Part shown: positions 50,155-58,026 of the stretch, one piece after another
How positions within the stretch are numbered: the first letter of the stretch is position 1
Layout: every line of letters begins with the position of its first letter
NCBI GenBank assembly: GCA_045660325.1
Contig: JAZRDO010000015.1
Location: 57,783 to 121,782, forward strand
DNA: 64,000 nucleotides
Reading direction: 5' to 3'
Source: SVTX01 sp045660325
GTDB taxonomy: Bacteria > Bacillota > Clostridia > Oscillospirales > CAG-272
Made by a program: the position numbers and the translations under genes
Notes under the pieces: model-generated
Databases searched by the model: none
What the model saw: only the letters and a program-made list of their open reading frames with translations
What the model was told of the DNA's origin: nothing

Positions 50155-50952
50155 TTAGCCGCCGATTTGTACGTGGAGCTTAGTGGACGCGCGCTTTGCT
50201 GCCTCAAGGAGCTCCTGCATGTGAGCGTTTGTGGGCGGTGTGATTCCGTCAAGGGAATATTCGCGACCGATACCTGCATACTTGTCCTGACCGAGACGGT
50301 GGTAGGGAAGAAGATGAAGCTCGGTAACGCCCGGGAGAGAGTCCGCAAATCTTGCGATAGCGGAGATTTCTTCAACTGTATCGTTAAACGTCGGAACGGT
50401 AGGCACTCTGATTATAAGATGCTTTGCGTTCTCGGCGATGTATTTTGCATTTTCAAGAATGAGCTCGTTGGGACGGGACGTAAATGCCTCGTGCTTTTTC
50501 GAGTCCATGTGCTTTATGTCCATTAAGAAATGGTCAACGTGGGGGAGGAGTCTTTCTACCACCTCGCGCTTTGCAAACGCGGTGGTTTCAATTGCCGTGG
50601 AATAGCCGTATTCGTGAGCCGCACGGAGAAGAGCCTCTGCGAATTCGGGCTGAGCCATACATTCGCCACCCGAGAGAGTGATACCTCCGCCGCTTCTGCG
50701 GTAATAGCGGTCGTCCTTTACGACCTCGTCCATAACCTCGGCAACGGTTACGTCGCGGCCGACGGTCTTTGTTTTGCCTGCTAATGTCATTGTCTGGATG
50801 CCGTATTCCTGAGATTCGGGATTGCAGCACCACTTGCATCTTAAATAGCATCCTTTGAGGAATATTATAGTTCTTATGCCGGGACCGTCGTGTATAGAGT
50901 ATCTCTGGATGTCAAATATACGTCCTGTTCGGCTGAATATTGTATCGTTCAT
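50155..50952 (-). CDS. Glycyl radical enzyme activating enzyme (radical SAM)
   Basis: A 265-residue activase that uses SAM to form the glycyl radical on the upstream-encoded dehydratase. The radical SAM motif is CYLRCKWC (Cys35, Cys39, Cys42), with GGECMAQPEF following. It lacks the ferredoxin-like insert with two extra [4Fe-4S] clusters found in many GRE activases: only one Cys (the CC of KWCCNPES) and no CX2CX2C repeat lie between residues 42 and 70. GGAGG precedes the ATG. A hairpin without T run separates it from the GRE gene. Confidence 0.93.
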   Translation of the reverse strand: MNDTIFSRTGRIFDIQRYSIHDGPGIRTIIFLKGCYLRCKWCCNPESQEYGIQTMTLAGKTKTVGRDVTVAEVMDEVVKDDRYYRRSGGGITLSGGECMAQPEFAEALLRAAHEYGYSTAIETTAFAKREVVERLLPHVDHFLMDIKHMDSKKHEAFTSRPNELILENAKYIAENAKHLIIRVPTVPTFNDTVEEISAIARFADSLPGVTELHLLPYHRLGQDKYAGIGREYSLDGITPPTNAHMQELLEAAKRASTKLHVQIGG

Positions 50953-50986
50953 AGCTATTCCTCCTTTCTTTCGGAATGCTCTCGGC

Positions 50987-51009
50987 TACCCCGACGGTTT
51001 GTCGGGGTA
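50987..51009 (-). other. Intercistronic hairpin between the GRE and activase genes
   Basis: TACCCCGAC / GTCGGGGTA, 9 bp with a 5-nt loop, not followed by T on the minus strand. It may protect the 3' end of the abundant GRE message and lower activase expression. Confidence 0.6.
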
Positions 51010-51029
51010 AACCGATGATTGAATCTAAA

Positions 51030-53561
51030 TTAAATGTTACCCTGCTCGGTACGGTTGATAATATCGTCCTGAAGCGAGCGGGAGAGTGTTGTGAAGAGCG
51101 CGCTGTAGCCTGCTACACGAACTACGAGAGTCTTGTACTTTTCAGGGTTCTTCTGCGCGTCGATAAGTGTTTCGCGAGAAACTACGTTGTACTGAACGTG
51201 CATACCCTTCTGATCGAAGTAACCGCGGAGATATGCTACGAACTTTTCAAGGCTCGCATAACCTGCAAGTGCGGAGGGATGGAACTTCTGGTTGAAGAGT
51301 GTACCGTTGGACGCGATACCGTGGTCAAGACGAGCAACGGAGTTAGCAGTTGCTGTCGGGCCCATTACGTCTCTGCCGGATGCGGGACCTACGCCGTCGG
51401 CGATAGGAGTATTGGAGAGTCTGCCGTCGGGTGTTGCGCCTGTCTGGTAGCCGAGCGGAACGTTAGCGGAAACAGGGTAGAGACCTGCCTGGAACATACC
51501 GCCTCTGGGGTTTGTAAACTTTTCGAAGGGCTTGGTGTATGTATTACCAACCTCGCGAGCAAAGTTGTCAACCTCGGGAATATCGTTACCGTACTTAGGA
51601 AGTGCCTCGATCATAGAGAGGATCTCGTCGTAACGAGCCTTCTTTTCTGCACTTACTACCGTATTGTTTATAAATGTGTTGTAGATCTGCTTGATAACGT
51701 CGGCTGTAACCTCAACGCCCTGAGCATCGAGAGCCTTGCAAGCCTCTGTTGTAAGCTCGAGAGACTTCTTGGGAATATAACCCTTACCGAAGTTGTCAGC
51801 GAGCGCCTGCTTCATTTCAGCCATACTTACCTTGCGTTCCTCGTATACAAGTGTCTTGATAGCGAGAAGCGCGTCGGTCATGTTGGCGATACCGAAGCCC
51901 TGAGGACCTGTGAAGTTGTAGATCGCGCCGCCTTCCTGAAGGCTGATGCCCTTCTTCAAGCAGTCGTCGCAGAGGCAGGACTCGAAGGGAAGAGGACAAC
52001 GAACGGAGTGCGCGTAGTCAACGGCATTGTCCGCATGTACCATCATTTCGATCATATAGTGCTGCTGACGCTTATATGCTTCAAAGAATTCTTCAAAGGA
52101 GCCCATCTTTTCAACGTCGCCTGTCTGGAGACCGATAAGCTCGCCCTTGTCGTAGCCGTTAGAGAATACAAGCTCGAGAGGACGGCACATATTGAAGAAT
52201 GCCGCGTCGTGCCAGCCGTCAGTCTTTGCACCCTTCTGGGGCTCTACGCAACCGATAATACAGTAGTCGCGAGCGTCCTCAAGTGTAAGACCTCTTGCCA
52301 TAATAGAGGGAATGATAACCTCATCGTTGTAGAATGCGGGAACACCGAGACCTTCACGAGTAACTGCAGCCGCCTTGATAAGAAGATCGTGGGGGGAGCG
52401 GTTCCATACACGGATGGAAAGTGAGGGCTGGGGGAGACGAACGTGCATAGTAGCCTCAAGACACATATAAGAAAGGTCGTTGGTTACGTCAACACCGTCT
52501 TCGTTCTGACCGCCTACGATAAGGTTCTGGAAAAGACCGTAGCCTGCAAAGCCTTCTGCGGATGCAGCGTCACGAACCTTGTTGAGGTCGTTGAGCTTAA
52601 CCCAGATACAGTCGATATATTCCTGAGCCTGCTTGTGGTCGATAACACCCATATCAAGATCTCTCTTGAAGTGGGGATACATATACTGGTCGAAACGACC
52701 GGGGGAGATAGAGTGTCCGCTGGACTCGCACTGAATGAGCTGCTGTACAAACCAGAATGCCTGACAAGCCTCGTAGAAGCTTCTTGCGGGCTTTGCGGGA
52801 ACTCTGTCACACGCTTCAGCGATCTTTAAGAGCTCTGCCTTTCTTACGCTGTCGGAGCACTTTCCTGCTTCCTCAAGCGCGAGATCGGAATAACGGCGAG
52901 CGTAGTGGATAACGCCCTCGCAGCTCTCAATTACTGCCTCAAGGAATGCCTTTCTCTTAAGGTAGTCGCCGTGGCCTATATAAAGCTTGGAAATTTCAGC
53001 TTTAGCCTCTTCAATGATGGATTCAAGACCGTAATTGATAACCTTCGCGTAGTCAACGTTGATATGACCTACACCGTTGTAGAAGTAGTTACCAACTGTG
53101 AAGATACCGTGATTCATAAATACGTCGAGAACCTTCTCGTCCATACTTGTGATAGCAAGGTCGCTTACTGTCTTGCCCTTCCAATAAGGATGTACCTTCT
53201 TGAGTCTATCAATTGTAGAGGGGGATATGTAGAAGGGGTCTGCCTCGCGGGTTGCAATCGTGTCGAACTCGGGCTCGAGCCATTCAAAGGAATATTCAGG
53301 GAAGGTCTGGCATCCACGGGGGTGGATGGAGTTACTTCCGACGATAAGCTCTTCAGGACGAATAACTATCGGAATATTGCGAAGAATGTGAGCGAATGCC
53401 GCGGAACGACGCTTGATAATGGGCATGCCCTCGGTTTCTTTATAGCTTTCAGTTAAAAGCTCGGCTCTGTCCGCCTCGATCTCGGGCATATTTTCGTAAA
53501 GATGCGCGATGAGTCGGTCGATACGCGGGCTCTTTTCTATAACAAATTTAATCTCAGCCAT
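51030..53561 (-). CDS. Glycyl radical 1,2-propanediol dehydratase (GRM5 type)
   Basis: An 843-residue B12-independent diol dehydratase. The thiyl Cys and general base lie in GCVEP (Cys438, Glu440), an active-site His is in NGVGHINVD (His166), and the glycyl radical loop is RVAGYSA (Gly818). The choice of propanediol over choline or glycerol rests mainly on context: a class II sugar-phosphate aldolase, PduL and propanal-type dehydrogenase are in the same operon. No N-terminal encapsulation helix is visible. The product propanal is toxic, which explains the shell. The ribosome binding site AAAGAGATAATT is weak. Confidence 0.92.
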   Translation of the reverse strand: MAEIKFVIEKSPRIDRLIAHLYENMPEIEADRAELLTESYKETEGMPIIKRRSAAFAHILRNIPIVIRPEELIVGSNSIHPRGCQTFPEYSFEWLEPEFDTIATREADPFYISPSTIDRLKKVHPYWKGKTVSDLAITSMDEKVLDVFMNHGIFTVGNYFYNGVGHINVDYAKVINYGLESIIEEAKAEISKLYIGHGDYLKRKAFLEAVIESCEGVIHYARRYSDLALEEAGKCSDSVRKAELLKIAEACDRVPAKPARSFYEACQAFWFVQQLIQCESSGHSISPGRFDQYMYPHFKRDLDMGVIDHKQAQEYIDCIWVKLNDLNKVRDAASAEGFAGYGLFQNLIVGGQNEDGVDVTNDLSYMCLEATMHVRLPQPSLSIRVWNRSPHDLLIKAAAVTREGLGVPAFYNDEVIIPSIMARGLTLEDARDYCIIGCVEPQKGAKTDGWHDAAFFNMCRPLELVFSNGYDKGELIGLQTGDVEKMGSFEEFFEAYKRQQHYMIEMMVHADNAVDYAHSVRCPLPFESCLCDDCLKKGISLQEGGAIYNFTGPQGFGIANMTDALLAIKTLVYEERKVSMAEMKQALADNFGKGYIPKKSLELTTEACKALDAQGVEVTADVIKQIYNTFINNTVVSAEKKARYDEILSMIEALPKYGNDIPEVDNFAREVGNTYTKPFEKFTNPRGGMFQAGLYPVSANVPLGYQTGATPDGRLSNTPIADGVGPASGRDVMGPTATANSVARLDHGIASNGTLFNQKFHPSALAGYASLEKFVAYLRGYFDQKGMHVQYNVVSRETLIDAQKNPEKYKTLVVRVAGYSALFTTLSRSLQDDIINRTEQGNI

Positions 53562-53623
53562 AGTTAATTATCTCTTTCTTTAGAATAAAGGGATTATGGG
53601 TTATGCGCCGTAGCGAAAATTAA

Positions 53624-54169
53624 TTAAAGCTGCTCCCAGAGAAGCTCGTGAGGAGCTGCGATAACGGAGCTGTTGTGGTAGAGACCCTGCTGCTTTGCGT
53701 AGTCAGCGCCTGCCTCAACTGCCGCTGTAACGTCTCCAACGTCACCGGTTACAAGAACGATACCCTTACCGCCCATACCGCGGGAAACGCGAAGCTCAAA
53801 AATATTAACCTTTGCAGTCTTAACTGCGATATCTGCAGCCTTGATTGTGCTTGCTGCGGAATAAGTTTCGATAATACCTAAGCTACCTGTCTTTTCTGCA
53901 ACCTGTGTGCCGAAGAGAGCTGTGATAACCTGGGGGTCAATACGACCCATAAGGGACGCGTCAACGAGCTTGTCGCCGAATCTTTCCTTTACGTGTTCAA
54001 CTGCGCTTGTTACGTTTGAAATAGAGCCTGTAAGGATCATTTCAAACTTACCGGGACAAGCGGGACGTGCAGAAACGAGGCTGATGCCTGCGCTCTTGAG
54101 AGCCGCGTCTGTAGCTTCAATACCTTTTGCTATGCTTTTAAGTTCAATTACACCAATTGCCTGATACAT
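53624..54169 (-). CDS. BMC-T shell protein, PduT-like with putative Fe-S pore
   Basis: A 181-residue tandem BMC-domain protein (domains about 3-88 and 94-178) forming trimers that look like hexamers. Cys38 in ARPACPGKF aligns with Cys38 of PduT, which binds a [4Fe-4S] cluster at the trimer axis. Such pores may pass electrons or clusters between cytosol and lumen. The next gene upstream encodes the PduS-like Fe-S flavoprotein, the usual PduT partner. This is the only BMC-T in the operon. Confidence 0.93.
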   Translation of the reverse strand: MYQAIGVIELKSIAKGIEATDAALKSAGISLVSARPACPGKFEMILTGSISNVTSAVEHVKERFGDKLVDASLMGRIDPQVITALFGTQVAEKTGSLGIIETYSAASTIKAADIAVKTAKVNIFELRVSRGMGGKGIVLVTGDVGDVTAAVEAGADYAKQQGLYHNSSVIAAPHELLWEQL

Positions 54170-54209
54170 TTATAGTTACCTGCTTTGTAAAATATTTTGT
54201 GTTGTGTGA

Positions 54210-55538
54210 TTATGCCTCGATAACAATCTTTGTATTGTCAACGAAAACAACCTTGCCCGAGATGGACGCGTGCTGAGGAACGGAAAGACCTGCACCGGGA
54301 TTTGCAATAAGCTGACCAACCTCAACTCTGTCGCCTACGTTTACTGCGGGAGCGGAGGGAGCGCCAATGTGCTGGGACATAAGGATTTCAACCTTGGATG
54401 CAGAAATCTGCTCAGGAATGTACCTTGTTACAAAGTCGAACTTGTGAACTCCGAGAATTGTTTCCCACTTTTCAGAGGGGATCATGTGATACTGACGGTC
54501 GGAGTCAGGTGCGTAGGACTCGTTGCCTGCAACAAATCTCATCTTATTCTTTGCAAGAATTCCCTTGAGGTGGAAGATAACGTCCTTGGGGGAGATATCC
54601 TGACAGCAAGCGGCTTCTGCACAAACACCGCAGGAGCAGCAAAGGGAAGCGGTCTTGATGAGCTCGGGATTATCAACAACCGCATTTGTCATAGCGGCTC
54701 TGATCATCTTGTGAGGCTCAATCGGATATCCGAGAAGGTGTCTGGGGCAAAGCTCTGTACAACGGTTACAGCCGCAGCAGCAGGATGCCGCGCGACGAAG
54801 CATATCGTCAACAGAGAGCTGCTTGTGAGCAACACAGTTGATGTTCTTGGGGAGAATGAGAAGTGCCTTTGTAGTCTTTGTAACCACTGCGGACTCGTGA
54901 TTCTTGATTCTACCCATGGAAGGACCACCGTCGATCATAACCTGATCGGGACGAACCTTTACACCAAGCTTTGCAAAGAGCTCGGAAACCTTCATACCAA
55001 CGGGAACACGAACAGTGTATCTTTCGGGGATATCACCGCCGATGGTTACCCATTTTTCTACAACAGGCTTGCCCTCGCAAACTGCCTGTCTGATATTGTA
55101 AACGGTTTCACCGTTAAGAACGATAACGCCTGCAGTAATAGGAAGGTTACCGGGCTTAACAACTCTACCGGTTGTTTCATAAATGAGATTGATTTCATCA
55201 CCCATAGGGTACACGTTAGGGAGATACTTTACACTAACGTTCTGACCGAGGATCTGACCGTCGGTAAGACCGAGCATGTGTGCTCTGTGTTCCTTTACGG
55301 ATATGTAAGTGTGGCGGATGCCTGTCGCCTCCATAACCATCTGTGCGCCTTCAACGATCTTTGTCATTTCATCGCGCATAAGCATATAGTCTGTGTACAT
55401 CAAGGGTTCACATTCTGCACAGTTGATGCAGAGTGTGTCTGCGCCGTCAGCGAGCTTTGCAAAGGAAGGGAATCCCGCGCCACCTGCACCAACGATACTT
55501 GCGTTTTGCATAATGGATTTTAAATCTAATACGGACAT
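54210..55538 (-). CDS. PduS/RnfC-like flavo-iron-sulfur protein
   Basis: A 442-residue PduS-family oxidoreductase. The N-terminal RnfC-like flavin/NADH region has VGAGGAGFPSFAK and NCAECEPLMYTD. An SLBB-type domain and two 4Fe-4S motifs follow: CCCGCNRCTELCP and CCSCGVCAEAACC. In B12-dependent compartments PduS reduces cobalamin; this operon has no B12 enzyme, so here it more likely shuttles electrons from NADH, perhaps through the PduT-like shell pore. The tail (about 395-442) is a biotinyl/lipoyl-like barrel. Confidence 0.9.
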   Translation of the reverse strand: MSVLDLKSIMQNASIVGAGGAGFPSFAKLADGADTLCINCAECEPLMYTDYMLMRDEMTKIVEGAQMVMEATGIRHTYISVKEHRAHMLGLTDGQILGQNVSVKYLPNVYPMGDEINLIYETTGRVVKPGNLPITAGVIVLNGETVYNIRQAVCEGKPVVEKWVTIGGDIPERYTVRVPVGMKVSELFAKLGVKVRPDQVMIDGGPSMGRIKNHESAVVTKTTKALLILPKNINCVAHKQLSVDDMLRRAASCCCGCNRCTELCPRHLLGYPIEPHKMIRAAMTNAVVDNPELIKTASLCCSCGVCAEAACCQDISPKDVIFHLKGILAKNKMRFVAGNESYAPDSDRQYHMIPSEKWETILGVHKFDFVTRYIPEQISASKVEILMSQHIGAPSAPAVNVGDRVEVGQLIANPGAGLSVPQHASISGKVVFVDNTKIVIEA

Positions 55539-55585
55539 TTTATTCTACGCACTAATGCGTCCTTTCAAGAAAATTTTGCTTTAAA

Positions 55586-55849
55586 TTAGTTCTGGTTTTT
55601 ATCTACAACGCCTACTACTACTGCGTCAACGGGGGAGTGGGGATCTCCAACAGCCTCTCTTGCGCTGCTACCCATAGTAATAAGTACTTCTTCTCCGATA
55701 CCTGCGCTGACCATTCTGTCAACCGCAACTACGTACTTGTCAGTTAAAACACTGTTTTCGATAATTCTAACTTCAAGGAACTTGTAGCCCACGAGCTTGT
55801 CGAGCTTGTTTGTAGAAACTACTGTTCCAACTACCTTACCTTTTAACAT
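55586..55849 (-). CDS. EutN/CcmL family BMC-P vertex protein
   Basis: An 87-residue pentamer-forming protein that caps the shell vertices. The pattern GKVVGTVVSTNKLDKLVGYKF and VAVDRMVSAGIGEEVLITMGSSAREA matches EutN/CcmL/PduN. Only one such gene is present in the operon, enough for the twelve vertices of a closed shell. Confidence 0.95.
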   Translation of the reverse strand: MLKGKVVGTVVSTNKLDKLVGYKFLEVRIIENSVLTDKYVVAVDRMVSAGIGEEVLITMGSSAREAVGDPHSPVDAVVVGVVDKNQN

Positions 55850-55873
55850 TTTTATATCCTTTCAAATGAATTA

Positions 55874-56524
55874 TTACTTAGCAACCGTTACTGTGCTTCC
55901 GTTCTTGAAGCCTACTGCATTCGCATCGTCTGTATCAACGTGCATTTCAAGTCTGAAGTCCTTGTGAACTCTTACCTGTACGCCGAACCATCTTGTCTTC
56001 TTTGTGCCGGAGAATGCGTCAACGTCTATGTAGTCGCCGTCCTTTACGTTGAAGCGTGCGGCGTCGTCAGGACTCATATGAATATGTCTGTTTGCGATGA
56101 TGCAGCCTTCCTTGAGGCTTACTGTTCCCTTAGGACCGATGATCGTTACAGGAGCGGATCCCTGAATCTTACCGGACTCTCTTACGGGGGGCTTAACCTT
56201 GAGTACGAAGGAGTCTGTAACGGAGATCTCAACCTGGCTTGCCTTACGGAGAGGACCGAGAACGCGAACGCCCTCAATTGCTCTCATAGAAGGACCTACG
56301 AGTGTCAAGGTTTCCTTGCACGCGTACTGACCGGGCTGGGAGAGCTCCTTAATGGGAGTAAGCTCGTAGCCGGGGCCGAAGAGTGTTTCGAGATCCTCGC
56401 GGTTTAAGTGAATGTGTCTGTTGGAAATGCCGACGGGAATGGTGTTACCACCGTCTGTCTCGCCCTGCACCTCGGAAATAACCTTTTTTACGATTTCGGC
56501 AATGTCTTTTTCTGTAATATTCAT
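55874..56524 (-). CDS. pduL: PduL-type phosphate acyltransferase
   Basis: A 216-residue phosphotransacylase converting propanoyl-CoA and phosphate to propanoyl-phosphate, regenerating CoA inside the shell. Zinc-ligand His residues are in ISNRHIHLN and IIANRHIHMSPDDA. The N-terminal helix NITEKDIAEIVKKVISEVQG is a typical encapsulation peptide, separated from the catalytic part by a short linker. The ATG at 56524 starts this helix and follows AAAGGTAG. AckA, the next enzyme in the pathway, is the first gene of the operon. Confidence 0.95.
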   Translation of the reverse strand: MNITEKDIAEIVKKVISEVQGETDGGNTIPVGISNRHIHLNREDLETLFGPGYELTPIKELSQPGQYACKETLTLVGPSMRAIEGVRVLGPLRKASQVEISVTDSFVLKVKPPVRESGKIQGSAPVTIIGPKGTVSLKEGCIIANRHIHMSPDDAARFNVKDGDYIDVDAFSGTKKTRWFGVQVRVHKDFRLEMHVDTDDANAVGFKNGSTVTVAK

Positions 56525-56671
56525 AATAAAACTACCTTTCATTCTGACGTTATTTTCATATCTTTGAAATAAACGCGATTTATACCAAAGATACGAAAAT
56601 AACTTTTTCTGTGGGGGTGTCTTGCTCGGAATTTTCCGAGCAAGACACGCATGCTCCAAACAGAGTTAAAA

Positions 56672-56947
56672 TTAACCGAGCTTAGGAAGAAGCTTGTTAA
56701 CGTCTGTGTGGGGTCTGGGGATAACGTGTGTAGCGATAACTTCGCCGAGTCTGGATGCAGCTGCACCGCCTGCTTCAACAGCAGCCTTAACAGCGCCAAC
56801 GTCGCCGCGAACCATTACGGATACGAGACCGGAACCGATCTTTTCGGAACCGATGAGTTCTACGTTTGCAGCCTTAACCATAGCATCTGCAGCTTCAATA
56901 GCAGCTACAAGACCTCTTGTTTCAACCATACCAAGTGCTTCGTTCAT
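56672..56947 (-). CDS. BMC-H shell protein, PduA-like (copy b)
   Basis: A 91-residue canonical hexameric shell protein (EALGMVETRGLVAAIEAADAM). The pore loop reads EKIGSG and the C-terminus PRPHTDVNKLLPKLG. It differs from the copy at 57337-57612 at only four of 91 positions (near residues 2, 85 and the last few), and a stretch of nearly 70 nt is identical between them. GGAG lies upstream of the ATG. Confidence 0.96.
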   Translation of the reverse strand: MNEALGMVETRGLVAAIEAADAMVKAANVELIGSEKIGSGLVSVMVRGDVGAVKAAVEAGGAAASRLGEVIATHVIPRPHTDVNKLLPKLG

Positions 56948-57005
56948 GAGTGTAATCTCCTTTTATGTTTTAAAAAATTTTTTGTTTGTGTTTTTCTGCG
57001 CGGTG

Positions 57006-57290
57006 TTATACACCTGCGTCAGTTTTAATGAATTTCATTATGTCGGAGTGGGGGCGCGCGATAACCTCGGCGTTGTAGATTCTTCCGACAGCCGATGCCG
57101 CTTCCTTACCTGCTTCGAGCGCAGCGGTGCAAGCGGAAACGGAGCCCTCAACGATAACCGTTACGAGCCATCCGCCGAGACGCTTCTCGACATGAATAAG
57201 TTTGACGTCCGCAGTCTTAACCATCGCGTCAAGACCTGCTATAGCAGCTACCATAGCGCGGACTTCAAGCAACGCAATAGCCTTTTCCAT
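57006..57290 (-). CDS. BMC-H shell protein, divergent
   Basis: A 94-residue BMC-H protein (MEKAIALLEVRAMVAAIAGLDAM). Its pore loop reads EKRLGGWLVTV, bulkier than the GSG loops of its neighbours, so its hexamer pore should be narrower or differently charged. It lies between two near-identical PduA-like copies. AAGGAA precedes the ATG. Confidence 0.95.
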   Translation of the reverse strand: MEKAIALLEVRAMVAAIAGLDAMVKTADVKLIHVEKRLGGWLVTVIVEGSVSACTAALEAGKEAASAVGRIYNAEVIARPHSDIMKFIKTDAGV

Positions 57291-57336
57291 ACTAAGTTAA
57301 TTCCTTTTCTTAAAATTTTAGGGTTTTAAGTTGAAA

Positions 57337-57612
57337 TTACTTGAGAGAGGGGAGAAGCTTATCAACGTCTGTGTGGGGTCGGGGGATAACGTGTGTAGCG
57401 ATAACCTCGCCGAGTCTGGAAGCTGCTGCGCCGCCTGCTTCAACTGCTGCCTTAACAGCGCCAACGTCGCCGCGAACCATTACGGATACGAGACCGGAAC
57501 CGATCTTTTCGGAACCGATAAGTTCTACATTTGCTGCCTTTACCATAGCATCTGCAGCTTCAATTGCAGCTACAAGACCTCTTGTTTCAACCATTCCAAG
57601 TGCTTCTTTCAT
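57337..57612 (-). CDS. BMC-H shell protein, PduA-like (copy a)
   Basis: A 91-residue canonical BMC-H protein with the same EKIGSG pore loop as copy b and C-terminus PHTDVDKLLPSLK. It is probably one of the bulk shell components, passing 1,2-propanediol or sugar phosphate. GGAG lies upstream of the ATG. Confidence 0.96.
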   Translation of the reverse strand: MKEALGMVETRGLVAAIEAADAMVKAANVELIGSEKIGSGLVSVMVRGDVGAVKAAVEAGGAAASRLGEVIATHVIPRPHTDVDKLLPSLK

Positions 57613-57670
57613 GATTTAAAATCTCCTTTGAAAATATCTTTTTATTTTTTAAAAACTTTTTTGTGGGATC

Positions 57671-58012
57671 TCAATCGTTTATAAGATCCATATTTCTGAG
57701 CTTGTCTTTGCCTGTCGCGGTGAGTGTTGCGAACCACTGAACGGATTCGTCAAGACCTGCGATGAAGGAGGAGGTTACGTAGAGTCCTCTACGCTTTGCT
57801 TCCTCGTCAGCGGCGTCAAGAGCAGAGCGCACAGCGCCTGCATCGCCCTCGAACTTAACCGCCATAATAAGCGGGATCGGTACCTCGTCGGGCTTGCCGG
57901 GCTTATGCTTGTCGATAGCCACGACCTTTACGTTGGCGGTCTTTGCCACCAAGTCTGCGATTACTATTGAGGTCGCGTAGCCGTAAACCTCAATCATACC
58001 GAGAGCTGCCAT
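57671..58012 (-). CDS. BMC-H shell protein with loop insertion and C-terminal extension
   Basis: A 113-residue single-BMC protein (ALGMIEVYGYATSIVIADLVAKTANV). It has an insertion at the pore-loop position (DKHKPGKPDEVPIPLI) and a C-terminal extension of about 20 residues (VQWFATLTATGKDKLRNMD). The Pro/Lys-rich loop should reshape the pore. Such variants occur in GRM loci; a special transport or recruitment role is inference. It starts 14 bp after the alcohol dehydrogenase stop, with GAGG upstream. Confidence 0.93.
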   Translation of the reverse strand: MAALGMIEVYGYATSIVIADLVAKTANVKVVAIDKHKPGKPDEVPIPLIMAVKFEGDAGAVRSALDAADEEAKRRGLYVTSSFIAGLDESVQWFATLTATGKDKLRNMDLIND

Positions 58013-58026
58013 ATTAACAACCTCGA

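Noticed and set aside
51030..53561. Choline trimethylamine-lyase (CutC)
   Set aside because: GCVEP is shared by several GREs, but the operon has a sugar-phosphate aldolase and no choline-type transporter or CutD-specific features. Propanediol dehydratase fits better, though substrate proof needs an assay.
54270..55523. 417-codon open frame opposite the PduS-like gene
   Set aside because: An artefact of strong codon bias on the other strand. The minus-strand gene has clear Fe-S motifs and fits the operon.
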